Assembly (NCBI GenBank): GCA_958295665.1 | Contig: OY282558.1 | Span: 43,772,389-43,836,388, forward strand | Length of the DNA: 64,000 bases | Reading direction: 5' to 3' | From: Tipula vernalis | Taxonomy: Eukaryota; Arthropoda; Insecta; Diptera; Tipulidae | In this document: piece after piece, positions 22,859-35,314 of the stretch | Layout of the letters: each line of letters opens with the position of its first letter | Numbering within the stretch: the first letter of the stretch is position 1 | Notes under the pieces: model-generated | Seen by the model: the letters and a program-made list of their open reading frames with translations, nothing else | The model's database searches: none | What the model was told of the DNA's origin: nothing | Program-made: the position numbers and the translations under genes

Positions 22859-24160
22859 AAAGAGTCAGCTTAAAGGGGCAGAAGCTGACTCCCACAACCG
22901 ATTGCCCCATAACCTCCATCCGCGTTTCGAAAGTAGCAAGAGGCGGTGACAGCTTAACAATCAAAGGCGACATTGATGGCACGGACTGCATCATCACCCT
23001 GGATACGGGAGCAAATCGCACGATTGTCCGTAAAGATCTGATCGATGGAGGTATACAACCAGCTAACGGATTGAAGTTACAAACAGCAACTGGAGATAGT
23101 TCAATAATAAAAGGCAAAAAGATCGTGAAAATAAAGATCGGAAGAACTCTTTTCCAACACGAAGTGCTGATTGCAGATATTGTGGATGAAGTCATTATGG
23201 GGATGGACTTCATGAGGGCAAATGGTTTCGTGGTGGATGTCGGACGAGGAGTTTTAATTTACGATAACATCGAGTTGCCACTTCAATATAGCAGTGCCGG
23301 AGCAACTACCAGGCGAATTATTATTGATCATCGGGAGAAGGTGCCACCAAACTCGGAGACGATCGTATGGAGAAGATTGGAGAGAGGTTCTAGGTCACCC
23401 AGGTTGTGGGTTGTGGAAGCCAACGAAGAGGAGAACGGAGCCAAAGAAATTATAATCGGAAAAGCCCTAGTTAAACCAGATAATGACCATAGAGTACCAA
23501 TTAGGACTCTAAATCTCTCAGATAAGACGAAAACCATCAAGAAAGGGACCATAATCGGCAAATGCAACGAGGTTTCAACTATAGTAAAGTGTGGACAGAA
23601 AAGTCCGATTGAAAAAGCCGACGTGCAAGGGCAGAAACAAATGGTAGAACAACTCATGCAGAAATGGACCGAAGATCTTACTGAGGCACAGAAAGATTGT
23701 GCACATCAACTACTCAAACAGTACACATCCATATTCTGCAGTACATCGGATAATAACGGAAGGACCTCAATGGTAAAGCATCGAATTGATACGGGAGCGG
23801 AGATGCCGATTCGTCAACCACCCAGGAGGCTACCTTTGGCAAAACAAGAAGAAGTCAATCGAATGGTAACAGCCCATGGAGCTCATTGGTCGAGAAGGAC
23901 GGTAGGATGAGATTCTGCGTTGATTACCGAAAACTCAATGCTGTTGCGAAAAAAGATAGGTACCCACTGCCAAGGATCGATAACACGTTAGACACGTTAT
24001 CGGGTGCTCGAATATTTTCGACATTAGATCTACAAAGCGGCTATTGGCAGGTGGAAGTCCACGAGGAAGATCGCGAGAAAACAGCGTTCAGTGTGGGTAA
24101 CGGGCTTTGGCAATTTAATGTTATGCCGTTCGGATTATGTAATGCCCCTGCGACTTTTTT
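22717..24160 (+). pseudogene. Ty3/gypsy Pol: protease and partial reverse transcriptase
   Basis: The frame is -1 relative to gag and open from 22717. An aspartic protease with an LDTGA active site lies at 22999-23013. Downstream comes the linker region and the start of reverse transcriptase. Near 23875 the frame changes and several residues of the early RT region are missing. The continuing frame carries the CVDYRKLN block (about 23911), the catalytic-Asp motif A block LDLQSGYWQV (about 24025) and the MPFGLCNAPATF block (about 24122). It then stops, so the YxDD catalytic box, RNase H and integrase are absent. It is non-functional as it stands. Confidence 0.88.
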
Positions 24161-24300
24161 TGTGAATTTTGATTGATAAACTGTGTTGTAATAAATTTTG
24201 TGAAATAAATAAATTCGTTGGAGATAAATTAAATTGATTTTGTATTATTCACAATCCAGTGATACGAACCTTGAGTGACAAGGCAAAAACGTAACAGTAT

Positions 24301-25125
24301 ATTATCAGCTATTAGTTCCCTATTGTACTAAAAGAAAATAGCAGATGTACTAAAAATTAAATTTGGTATGTTTCCATGCTAAAATACAAATTTATAATGC
24401 GTCTGTACTCTTGAAAGGGAAAATCTGTAGTCTTGATAGAATATCTGTATAAAAAGCAAGATTTTCATCTACAATTAATAAGTTCTGTAATTCAAGGAAA
24501 TGAATTAAAAGCTTTTGTCGTTTCATGAAACATGATTTGATCCGGATCATAAGTAAAGTTTTTTATCTTGAATTGTCAATAATGCAATTCATTTGAAATA
24601 CTTGATGATGATGGTTCAAAATAATTGCGGTTGAAACAAAAAAATTAGACATCAAATTCTCAGAATTTAAATTTATCTAAACTTAATTAAATTCTGTAAC
24701 TAGTTGATTACAAATTTATAACATGGAACGACAGACATAAAAAACGATGTCAAATTGGTTAACCATCTATAACGTTGGCACAATTCGTGTAAGTACGATT
24801 CGAAAGATTGAAATATGCGGTAAGTGTGGACCGGTCACACAACCATAAAGTTAAAGATAATACGATTGATTAAATGATTGTTCAGCGATACGAATCGAAA
24901 TCGAGACCGCCGTGCAAGAAGCAGCTACCTTAAATACTGCTCTACATTCCAAGACAATATATGAATATTCTAAAACTATTGTATTAATTATGTACGTATC
25001 AATAAAATCATAAAAACATTGGAAAATGTTTTAATATTATTTCTTCATACTATTTGGAAACCATTAAACTAAATTGGTTGATTTAATTCGTTTAATATAT
25101 ACTCTAACCACAGCAGCAAAATACG
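24301..25125. other. Gene-free stretch with one dispersed-repeat copy
   Basis: No gene was seen. Positions 24517-24549 match 9808-9840 at 30 of 33 positions, including the palindromic GATCCGGATC core, so this is a solo end of the MITE family at 9.6 kb. Confidence 0.45.
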
Positions 25126-26752
25126 CAATTGGTACATATTCGCTTAAACGCACTTGATTTATTTCAGACTTTTTGAAATTAAAAAGAAAATCGTTAACAT
25201 TCGGCAACCTTCGCCACACGAAATTAATGTATTTAATGGTTCTTGTTTACGGTAAAATTCGTATTGTTTTTGTCGTTGTTGTTGTAATAATTTGTTCTCA
25301 TTTCATTATTGTAGTGCACATGTGCCAGACATATTCGTTTAAACGCAGCACGAAATTGTTCGTATTTTTGAAAGTTAATAAAATTTTAAAAATATTTTTT
25401 TACGTTTACAGAGTAGATTGGTAAGTTATCTCTTTTTAAATGCAAATAAAAAACCGCGGTAGTGAATCCTTTATATTTTTTCAGAAGATAGGAAAAATGC
25501 CTAAAGGAAAATACATGTCGGCGAAAGAAAAAATTGAAATTGATTTTTATCACAAAAGCAAATACTCAAATCGCAAAATCGGACGTCTAATTAACCGATC
25601 TGAATCTGTCGTCCGAAACTTTTTAAAAAAAGGAGACAGGTATGGTTTAAAAAAACCCACAAATGGTAATCGAAAATTGTCAAAGAAACAAATTGCGATG
25701 ATAAAACACGAGGCAACCAAAAATAAACTCAATGCTACTCAAATACAAATTAAGCATGATCTGCCAGTATCAAAAAATCATGTATCCCATATTTTGCGAT
25801 CGATTCCTTACATTAAATGGAAGAAGCCTCTTTGCAAACCATCGCTTAAACCACACCACATAACAGCACGGCTAGAATTTGCTCGTAGACACATGCAATG
25901 GACAACCCAATGGAATAAAATAATCTTTTCCGATGAAAAGAAATTTAATTTAGACGGCCCCGACTCCATGAGCTGTTATTGGCATGATCTTCGAAGTAAT
26001 GATGTTCAGATGTCGAAACGAAATTTTTGAAGTTGGCAGCGTTATGGTGCGGGCGGCGTTCTCTGTAACTGGAAAGGCTCAGATTTGTTTTGTTCCTCCA
26101 AAATTGAACTCGGTCATGTATAACGAAATGTTGGAAGCCGTTCTTATCACTTTTGTGGAAGAAAAAATGGACGATGACTGCGTCTTTCAGCAGGACAACG
26201 CAGCAATCCATGTCTCAAGGGCATCATTGGAGTGGTTTAGGGAGCACCAGATCCCTCGTCTGGAATAGCCAGCATTTAGTCCCGATTTGAATCCCATGGA
26301 AAACCGATGGGGCATCATGGTTCGCAGGATTTACGATCAAAAGCCTCAAAATCATTCTTTTCGTACGGTTATGGAGCTCAAAATGAAAATCAAAGAAGTT
26401 TGGGCTGAAATCGGTTCGGAAATACTTCAAAATTTGGTAAATTCGATGCCAAATAGAATATTTGAACTTATTCAAAAAAATGGAAAATCAATAAACTACT
26501 AAATATAATATTTTTATTTTTTTTCCTAAGTGCGTTTAAACGAATATTTCTTCTAATACCGTTGCTCTTATAAATAAGTGTTTGAAAAAAATATGTATGT
26601 AAATATTTTTATTTGTTTGAATTATATATTAATTACTCATACATTGATCCTTAAAATACATTAAACCAATTGCACTTTTATGTAGGTTTTTTCATTTCTC
26701 AACATCAAATTGATTAAAGGCAGTTGTGCGTTTAAACGAATATTTACCACTG
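25126..26752 (+). mobile_element. Tc3-like DD34E element with doubled motifs in each terminal repeat
   Basis: About 1.63 kb. The right end is canonical: CACTG at 26748-26752 followed by TA. The left end is diverged and starts about CAATTGG at 25126. An 18-nt motif, ATATTCGTTTAAACGCAC (with a C in the left outer copy), occurs four times: twice forward at the left (25137 and 25331) and twice inverted at the right (26530 and 26726). Spacing within each pair is about 195 bp. This inverted-repeat/direct-repeat layout, with inner and outer binding sites, is typical of some Tc1/mariner elements. The transposase lies between the inner motifs. Confidence 0.85.
25497..26502 (+). pseudogene. Tc3-like transposase, broken by one frameshift and one stop
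   Basis: Tc1/mariner-superfamily transposase starting [12 protein letters not shown] at 25497, preferred because it follows a possible 5' UTR intron (GTAAGT at 25421 to TTTCAG ending 25484). An N-terminal helix-turn-helix region with an IGRLINRS block is followed by the DDE domain. The first Asp is in IIFSDEKKF, the second in VFQQDNAAIH and the third acidic residue is Glu in LNPMENRWG; the last two are separated by 34 residues, giving DD34E. The frame shifts by one base near 26029, just after SKRNF. A TAG at 26266-26268 sits where Trp is usual before PAFSPDLNP. The natural end is at 26500-26502. There are only two lesions over about 335 codons. Confidence 0.88.
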
Positions 26753-26754
26753 TA

Positions 26755-29700
26755 TAAAGACGACCAGAAAATTGTGGTCGTGCTACGACATAAGACGATA
26801 TAAAAATCCAGATAATTTTTCATAAGACTATTTACATAATACAAATATTGAATAGACGATTGAAAAATTTGTCGATTGGACATACTTATACATAATATGG
26901 TCCCAGTTCTCTCAAAATTGTTGAGAACTGTCATCAATAAAATGGAACCAATTTTTTGAAATCAAAGTTGGCAATATTCGATAATTTGTTTAGACGTAGG
27001 TACCAAATGTTTGCCTCATTAGAATTTAAAAAAAAACATTTATAAATATATTGGGCCCGCCGGAAATTATCGAAACAGTAAGATCTATTATAATCCCATC
27101 TAATACACAAATCAATAAATGGTGACTTTTTGTGTTTTGGTTACGTACTCGTAAATAATGAAATTTGATTTTCATCTGCCCAAACCTGCCCTTACTGGAT
27201 TTTGTTCACTTAAACATACCCTCTCGTAAATTTCTCGATTTTTGCATATTTTGACAGATATTTCTCCGATTTCAAGAATAGAGCCCCAGAGGATTGTTTC
27301 AAAATCTCAAATACAATATTTTTCAAAATTTCTTTACTAACCAAATTTCGAATAAATATCAAGTACCTTTAGGGAAATCTCTTTCAGTGGTAACTTACTT
27401 TGCACTTTCTCATTGACTGTTAAGTATCGTTCCCTAAAATTTGTAGGCAGATTTAGAAGAAGTTGGGTAGAATTCGGAATTTGTATAAACTTATATAGAA
27501 GTATGTTTACAAATAGAAGAGCTGACGTTTTATTTTGACGTAATATTAGCAACTATTGATCCTAAAATTTCTACAATCTATCGATGGGAGAATCAGCAAG
27601 AAGATCTGTAGAATTAGTGATATAACGGTATATTATTGTGCGCTGCGATTATGAGAAGTCAAACTAAAGATGGAAAAACATGAAAAAATCACAGCCGATA
27701 TTGAATTGGGTTAATTGTTCCAAAAACAAATTAAAATTGTCGTTTGATTCTACTCTTGTAGAGAAAATAAGTAATTTTCCCCACCGATTGCAAATAACTA
27801 AAAACTTACTTAATTTGTAATAAGAGTTCGTCTGGCAAATTTAATTAAAAATTACGACTTACTTAGGCATGCTTTTTCTGCTTCCTTTTTTGTGATAAAC
27901 AATCAGGATTACCATAATTAAACTTCAGATTAAAAATGTTTTTCTTACCTGTAACGAAATAAAGAAACACCTCATCAACTATTTTATAGATAAATATGAA
28001 TAAATATTCGAGAAAAACCATCGCTCTAAAACAGAAACAAACCACTCATAACCGAAATGTAAGTAACTTTTCAATGTAACCTTGAAAACTACGTACTTCA
28101 AGATAAGAATCTCTTAAATATGATAAATTAACAATTAAATGATGCATGCTCTAAATAAATATGTGAACATTATATTTTATCTTTATAAAAAGTCCCACGC
28201 AAAATTTTAATATCAACCCTTTTTAAACCCAAAAACTTACAACACTTGCTAGAATTAGTTACAATATCAAGCAAATGTGTTATGTTACGGGTTAAGAATA
28301 GAAAATTATTTCGATTTGTTTAAATAAAAAATTTTTTTTTATGTTAATACAGGTCAAGTGGGATAAAATAAAAATTCATCTTGAAACATATGCGCTATAA
28401 ACACAAAACGAATTTTTCTTGTACGTAATTTTATTGGATATCGCAGATAAATTCATTTTCATTCATCAAGCATTAAAAAGAAATCAAAATCAGTTTTCGA
28501 AAGTTATAAACTGTAAGTAGCTGTATGTACAATCACACAAAAAAAAATGTACATGACTTGAATATTTTACTACGTGAGGTTTATTTGAACACAACAAAAA
28601 AATGCTTATCACTTTTACTTCTTCATAACATAACTAAACACATTTAAGATGGGACTCGCGCGCGCGATTTTTTTTTTTTTTTGTATTCGCAGCTATTGAA
28701 AATGCATGTTGATTTTAAATTAGAAATTATTTGCTGATTTTTTAGTCTCTACTTTTTTGTAATGTGTTTTTTTTATATTAGTTACTAATGCATTTTTTAC
28801 GATAAATACACAAAAAATAAAATCAAGTCTTATTATCACAATTTATACAAGTAAATACTTTCACTTGATTTCTTTGGATTATTTAATACGGTCTACGATG
28901 GAAGAAATACAAAATCACCTTGCAAATTTAAATTTTATTTTTTTTTTTGGGGTGTTCCGTTCTTTTATTATCTGCTTTCATCATGACGTGCATCATGAAT
29001 TTTTAATTTTATGGATAATGTTGATTAGAAATTGAGCAGCTGTTTGGTGTATTTTAGTCCTTATGTCAAAAATTGGTTTGATCGTAAGCAGATGTTCCTA
29101 ATTAATATTTATACAGGAATATATAATTTTGATTCTATCAAAATTATTCCTCTGTAAATCAGCGATAGTCAAACCCTGTTTTATAAGACGAACTTCTTGG
29201 ATGTGTGGAGTAAGATAAGAAACGAAAATTTAAAAATACGAGAATTTTTGCAAAAGCAATTTAGCTGCCATTAATCATTGACAAAAACTCACATGACGCC
29301 CAAATCTAACTTAAAATTATTTGGACAAAATATTTTTTTTTTGTTTGTTCTTTAAACTTTTTAATTCAAATTATAAGTTTTTTAACTGAATATTGGTTCT
29401 TCTTTGAAAGTTTAAGCAGTGCCCAAATTATATTATTTGTTTCACTGAAGCTTTAATAAATTAACAGGTGAAAGTTGCGAAATAATAGACAAGTGATCCA
29501 CCAATGTGAATAAACGGACAAAACCGATATTAGACAGATCTCGAGGTTTAGTTTAGTTTTGTTCTTATAAATTAATGGTTACTAATCTCGCGAAACACGA
29601 TAATTTGCCATCATATAGAAACACCATTATACGTTAAATGGCATCGGAAATACACCATTAATGTTACAATTGTGAAAAAATGTTCATGTCTAACGATGAT

Positions 29701-32276
29701 ATTGTATAAAATTTTAATGTTTATTTCCATCCAAAATAAATGCAGTAATAATTTTAACGCTACATATAGTATAGCAAAACTTATATACAACTAATATCTG
29801 GAATACAGCAAAACCCCATTATTATTTATACGTCTATATTGATTATGAAAACACCAAACTATTTGCACGTTTTTTCTACGTAATTTATTTTATAGTTTTT
29901 CCATGATTTGAATTTAATTTTAAACAAAATCATAATCAATAAGTACGTTCATTAATTGGATATAAAAAAAACTTTCCTACCGATTTTAATGCTATACACA
30001 AAAACTACCAACCTAAACTATCTTTTTGTTTTGTTTCTTTTGAAAGTTAGTTAATTTGACTTTATTTGTATTTTGTGTGTATTTTATATAATTGTTACTA
30101 TTGTCGAAAAACTATTTCATTCATTCACATTTCATTCACAACGTTGCCGAACACTTTATTTTTTAAATTACAATGTTATTGTACTGATGTGTTTGAAAGT
30201 CATTCAAAGAAATGCAATAGGTATGTATTGTAAAATATTTTCACTTTCCACCAAAAATTGATAATCTAAACATAGATTATACATACTTAGGTACACCACA
30301 CAATTTACTTTCTTTATCTCTAATAATAAAAGACCGATTAAATATATTGATTTTCTTCTATTATTGCCAAGGTGATAAAAGAGATACGAGTAGAAAAAAA
30401 ATTTCCTTCTGTTTTTCACTTTTCACACTTTGTTTTTATGGTTACAGGTTGATTTTTTATTTTTAGTATATAATTCAATATTTTGCAAAAGCCGTTGTCG
30501 AAACAGAACCATTACGAAAATGGTATATGTGTGTTGTACTACTATTTATAGATTTGTGAAAACTCCGAGTAGTTTAAATGAAAAACTACTTTACATAAAG
30601 ATTTTGTATAGATAATCTTATGTTGTATTATTGAACTTATGTTTTAGTATTTCAGCCACAAAAACAAAATGGTGAAGTCTTAGCCAAAGTAGAATCGAAT
30701 ATGTACATATTTTATCCTTACTATGGACAGATTGTGGTCACAAAATATATTTTTGTTTTGGTTCCTCGCAGATAAGAAGACTAAACGACACAGTTTACAG
30801 ATTTAATTTTATCATAAATTATTGACACTAATTCAAGAAGGTCATTAAGTTTAGATAATATGCGGTAATAATTGGAAATGCATAACAACAAGCTCATTGT
30901 TTGTAATATTTTAATAAAATTTGATGGCCTTGAGAGATCAGTAGTAGACAAAATTTTATATCACGATCTTTGAAGATTAACAGACTGCGACAATTGTCTT
31001 ATTAATTTAGATTGTTTGTAATATCTACCATAAACATAATTCTTGAAAGACTCAGCTGATTAAATTGACATTCAAGAGTATAAATAAATATTAACATTAT
31101 TTCAAAATACTGCTTTAGAATTTATGTATTTGAAAGAAATTTATTAATCAGTGAAGTTTCGTAAAATATTAATTGTTTTACGTGAACTTTGAACTAGGTT
31201 TGATTTATGACAATGGTAATAAAATTACCTTAATTTGAGCAAATTAATTAGAAAGAAAGAAAGTCCCCTTTCAATTTTGAACACAACCAGAAGTCTAATG
31301 TTTGTTGCCTAATCAGAGCTTTACGGAGGAAATACAACAACGGGAAATTTTAAGACTTTCACTGTTTTGGTCGTTTGTTGATTCCAATTTGGCCTTACAT
31401 TGTCGCCTTCCAGGTCAATATAAGCTTACGCGTTACTCGAGGAAGGTTTCACAAATCTTGCTGAATTAATGATTGTTCCCTTTGAGATATTCCATGCGTA
31501 AAAATAGGAAATTGTGTTTTTACGATTTTCGATTCTTTAACTCATGAGTCAAGCATGACTAATCAACATTCCCAATCTCATTTCGCAGCTAAGTAAAAAA
31601 GGCACGTTTAAGCAAGATTTCCAACGCCAATTAAATATACAGTGGAATGTCACTGCCGCAGATGGAGATTCAATATTTAAATTTCTCTTTAGTATTCTTA
31701 GAAAAACCGGGAAATGCTCACCTATTTATCAGGTTTATTCAGTTTGCAAAGCTTGCCTATTGTTAATGTTAATTACATACTTTTGGCTCCACTGAAATAT
31801 TTGCTACTTTGAAAAAGATCTTTGTCAATTTACTAACGCGAAACGTTCATTCCTCAATTCCGATAATGGTGGGAACTAGCAGCAATAAATTAACGATGAC
31901 CCAAACGTTGGAGTTTTAGAAGAAGGTACATACTGCAAATGATTTCTGGAGCAGCCTTCGACTATTTCAACTATACGGCAGAAAAATTACGTGAACTAGC
32001 AAAATTTGATCCGAGTATTTTCAGAATCTCAGTAAACAAATAAACAAACAAATTAAAAAGTAAACAAATTGAAACTTTTATACTTCAAATTGAAATTTTC
32101 ACGCTATAAACTTTGGGTTATGTTTTCTGTGTAATTATTGTCAGAGCGGTAAGTTTGGCCATGTTTAAAAAAATAGTGTGTGGCGGACACGCGCAGCAGA
32201 ATTAAAACTACTAACGGTATTGTAGAGTCTCGGAATTAGATATATCATTTAATAATCTCATTTCGATCGGAAATCT
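26755..32276. other. Gene-free AT-rich stretch
   Basis: About 5.5 kb of AT-rich DNA with long T and A runs (for example near 28670 after a CGCGCGCG tract, and near 28940). No coding domain, RNA gene or pairable terminal repeat was recognised. A small hairpin at 26907-26933 is judged trivial. Confidence 0.45.
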
Positions 32277-32440
32277 CGAATTTCATCATAATCGACTAAA
32301 GAATAGCAAAGTTCCATCCTACTTGGCCATATTCCAGAATTTTATCCAAAAATCATTTTAGAATACCAAACTTCCAGTGTACCTAACGAATTTCATCATA
32401 ATCGGTTGAGATATAGCTTCCATCCTACTTGTTTATAGGG
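32277..32440. repeat. Two imperfect direct repeat units
   Basis: The sequence starting CGAATTTCATCATAATCG occurs at 32277 and again at 32387, in units about 110 bp apart, and each is followed within about 30 bp by TTCCATCCTACTTG. Between them lies a 43-nt segment (32326-32368) that recurs at 33733-33775, beyond the Gag remnant, with 40 of 43 identities. They may be pieces of the LTR of that element. Confidence 0.55.
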
Positions 32441-32696
32441 CTTAAATATTTATCGTAATTCAAATTATTGATTCAATGAAAATTCATGAAATTCTTAAAT
32501 TATTTATTCGTATTCATTCAAATTATTATTAAAACTACAAATAATTAGCATTATTAATTTCGATTATAGTTAAGTTGAACTATTTATAACACATATAACA
32601 TACATACAATTCACAAAATTCGAATATCTTTTCGGTTGCTTACTTTTCCGGTTGTATTTTTACTCATAGCGGAAGATATTTAAAAGTTCCGTAAAT

Positions 32697-33740
32697 ATGG
32701 ACACTGGACATTTCGAAGTAGATGAGTTTGAGTTTGAATGTTCTCTTCGAGACATTCAAGGAAAATCATTGACCGAAAAGCTAGGAAACTCAAAAGAAGG
32801 GTTAGGATTAGAAGAACTGCATTCGCAATTAGTACCCATCAAAGCTCACTTAGCAGCTCGAAAAAATCCCCGACATAAAGCAATCTATTGATGACTTTAA
32901 AGCTACGAAGGTGAGTTTGGAAGATCTAGAAGGGGAAGATTCCGATGCGACCATTGACTCACAATCAAGTAACGATAGGAACTCTGACTATAGAAATAAA
33001 AACAAAAACCATCTAGATTACCTCAACCAGAATCCACAAATTGAAGCAGCACACTGATTCCAAATGAACCAATACGTAATTTGCAGTTATCGATCCGGTC
33101 CGAATATAATGTAGCAACTGCTGGTCGACAAAATCAAAATGAGCAAAAAATGAATTCACAACGGGTTGCAGATTCTCAACAAATTCCTTTACGGAATACA
33201 AATCAAAACAGGTTTATGTTACCTCCATGGTTGCCAAACGCAAATGCATTTGGTACAAGAATGAACCAAAATATAAACCAAAAACAGGTCTACCACCAAC
33301 AAATATGAATCAATATGCGCCTCCACTAGGGATCCAAATACCAAATCAGAATGCCAATCCGTTTGTTACCATTCAGATAAATAAAAATTATCAGTTGCGG
33401 AAACCTATGTCAAATTGGAAAATTTCATTTGATGGGTCGCCAACTGGGCTTCACATATAAAAATTCTTATTTATGGTCGAATATCAAGCAAAAAGCGACG
33501 GTATTGAGTAAGCTGATTTGGTACGTGATTTTGGCTACATTCTTAGAGGAATCGCTTGCAATTGGTACTGGGATTTTCTCCAACGAAATGAAAATACAGA
33601 TTGGTCTACTCTAAAACGGGAATTGAAGAAACGCTTTCAGGACAGGCGGTCTGATTTAGATGTAAGGAGACAGTTGGATGGGCGAAAACAAAAAACGGGT
33701 GAACAGTTTCTAGATTTTTACCAGGAAATGGTGCCATATT
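32697..33740 (+). pseudogene. Retrotransposon Gag remnant
   Basis: A frame-broken Gag-like gene beginning with an ATG at 32697. Successive frames give an acidic N-terminal part, a long Asn/Gln-rich region (about 33060-33400), then a capsid-type block in which WKISFDG (about 33417) is followed by YILRGIACNWYWDFL and WSTLKRELKKRFQDRR (about 33535-33650), a pattern typical of retrotransposon Gag capsids. Several stops and frame changes are present. Coding similarity ends at about 33730, where the 43-nt repeat seen upstream begins. No protease or reverse transcriptase follows. The superfamily is uncertain. Confidence 0.65.
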
Positions 33741-33775
33741 CCAGAACTTCATCCAAAAATCATTTTAGAATGCCA

Positions 33776-34240
33776 TTTCCATCGCATATGTCAAATTCCA
33801 GTAAAATCCGTTAAGAAACAGGCCTATTTGGCCATAGATATAATTTGCTAAAGCTTTACTTTGAAATGTAAAAAAGTTCAATTTGCAGTGTAAAAGGTTT
33901 ATTTCCTTCCTTCTAGCATCTTTTAACAAAACTACGAAATGTGTATGTATAAGGGCCACCCTAGGACATATTTTAGTCCAACTATCAACCGTTTACATCA
34001 CAAATAATTGTAGGATCAACTTTCACAATTCTCAATATTTCCCATTCGCAAATTAGTAATTGTCTATCCCTTTCAAAGGAAATTTCTTATGATTTGTTCT
34101 TTTTAACCATTTTTACAACTCATTGTAACTGTTATAGTAGGTCGGTCTGTACAAACAATTTTTCTAATTTCCGTGTAACTTTTCACCTGACTGTTTAGAG
34201 TCCCATTCCCCAAGCTGTCAAGTTATAATATTCCCTCTAC
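33776..34240. other. Gene-free stretch
   Basis: Short AT-rich spacer between two element remnants, with nothing recognisable. Confidence 0.4.
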
Positions 34241-34975
34241 AGGGTGGGCCATAATTATCAATGATTTGTGTTGAATAACTCAGTAACTAAAAAAATTCTT
34301 CAAAATTACGATTTACGATTGATATCATTTATTGGCATTATTACAATTCTTAGTTATGAAAAACTATGCAAGCAGATCGTCAAAATAGTGTGGACTATTA
34401 ACGTACATCTTGCTTTTCAGATAGCCCTCACAGAAAAAAGACTAAGTAGTGGTGTCGCATCGGGCAATCTGACTGGCCATTGCCATATAATATCGCCGAC
34501 CATCGGTATGGACGTGTCATACACGAAGCATTTGATGCAAAATGGTAATTTTATACCTATGTAACAAGGATACCTATGTAACGATCACCATTCAGAGTAA
34601 CAGCTCTGTCCTTGCTTGTTCTCGTGAATAATTCGAGAGGTTTCGGTTCCACAGTAATGACTGTTTTGCTTATTAACGCTGCCGTTGAGACAAAAGTGTA
34701 CTTCATCGTTCATGATGATTTTTTGCCAACAGTTTGGTTCGATTTGGATGATGCTTGCGACGACGAAATATCGAAATATCGTTGTGTAAAATTCGGCGCT
34801 TTTACACAACGATATTTCGAACGAAATGCTCTTTGAGAGCAAACAACTGAAAATTTATTTTCATAAAACAATTTAAGCATTTTTGTTCGCTCTTTTGGCG
34901 TATATCGCCGTTAAGTTGATTAGGGCATAGGTCGATTCTTGAGCACACAAATGTTGCAGGTAAATCGCTTAAAGA
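34241..34975 (-). pseudogene. Tc1/mariner-superfamily transposase remnant (copy 2)
   Basis: Minus-strand remnant of the same family as the copies at 9.9 kb and 44.4 kb. Readable blocks are a degenerate N-terminal region from about 34850, then DEVHFCLNGSVNKQNSHYCG (about 34700-34640) with the first catalytic Asp, and a late WPVRLPDATP block (about 34475) matching the WPPRSPDLTP region. At the far end the sequence CAGGGTGGGCCATAATTAT (34240-34258) looks like the outer end of such an element, but no partner was found on the other side. A perfect 20-bp inverted repeat sits inside the N-terminal part. Confidence 0.65.
34771..34820. repeat. Perfect 20-bp hairpin inside the transposase remnant
   Basis: The arm TCGAAATATCGTTGTGTAAA (34771-34790) is followed by a 10-nt loop and then by its exact complement (34801-34820): 20 of 20 positions pair. 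It lies within the broken coding region, not at the ends of the element. Confidence 0.9.
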
Positions 34976-35169
34976 AAAAGCACCTTAAAACCAACCAACA
35001 ATGCAAATAATTCCTTTACTTTATGAAAATTGAATTAATTAAGTCATATTCTTAAATAGTTATTGTTTTAAACGTAATGATTCAGCCATTCAATAAATGT
35101 TGCGACACTCAGCTAAGTTTGATGGAATAAACACTGATTTATCACTGAAACTAATTTATAAAATGCATC

Positions 35170-35314
35170 GATTTTGGTCATAAAATGGGGACTTGAGAGT
35201 TGCTATTGTCATGCATATACTAAATATTCAACAGTTAATTTTATTGTTATTTGGTTTCATTTTAATAGTGTTGAACAAAATCGCAACTCTAAGTCTCATT
35301 TTAGGACCAAAATC
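35170..35314. mobile_element. Small palindromic MITE candidate
   Basis: The left arm starting GATTTTGGTC at 35170 and the right arm ending in its complement at 35314 pair over about 33 bp with a few mismatches and two one-base gaps, enclosing 145 bp in all. The middle also has weak inverted symmetry. No target duplication was identified. Confidence 0.55.

Larger units (their letters stand above)
21994..24300 (+). mobile_element. Ty3/gypsy-type retroelement with both LTRs truncated by deletion
   Basis: A 2.3 kb relic (21998-24296) that begins TGTGACGG, ends CGTAACA and is flanked by a matching 4-bp duplication, GTAT (21994-21997 and 24297-24300). TG...CA ends and a 4-bp duplication fit a gypsy-type insertion. 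About 90 bp of probable 5' LTR start directly precedes a 5'-truncated gag. At the other side, reverse transcriptase breaks off near 24160 and is followed by about 130 bp that look like the end of the 3' LTR, with AATAAA signals. RNase H, integrase and most LTR sequence are missing. The LTR reading is inference because the two pieces do not overlap and cannot be aligned. Confidence 0.65.

Noticed and set aside
22782..23657. Minus-strand open frames opposite the retroelement
   Set aside because: Shadows of the gag-pol reading frames; no independent motif.
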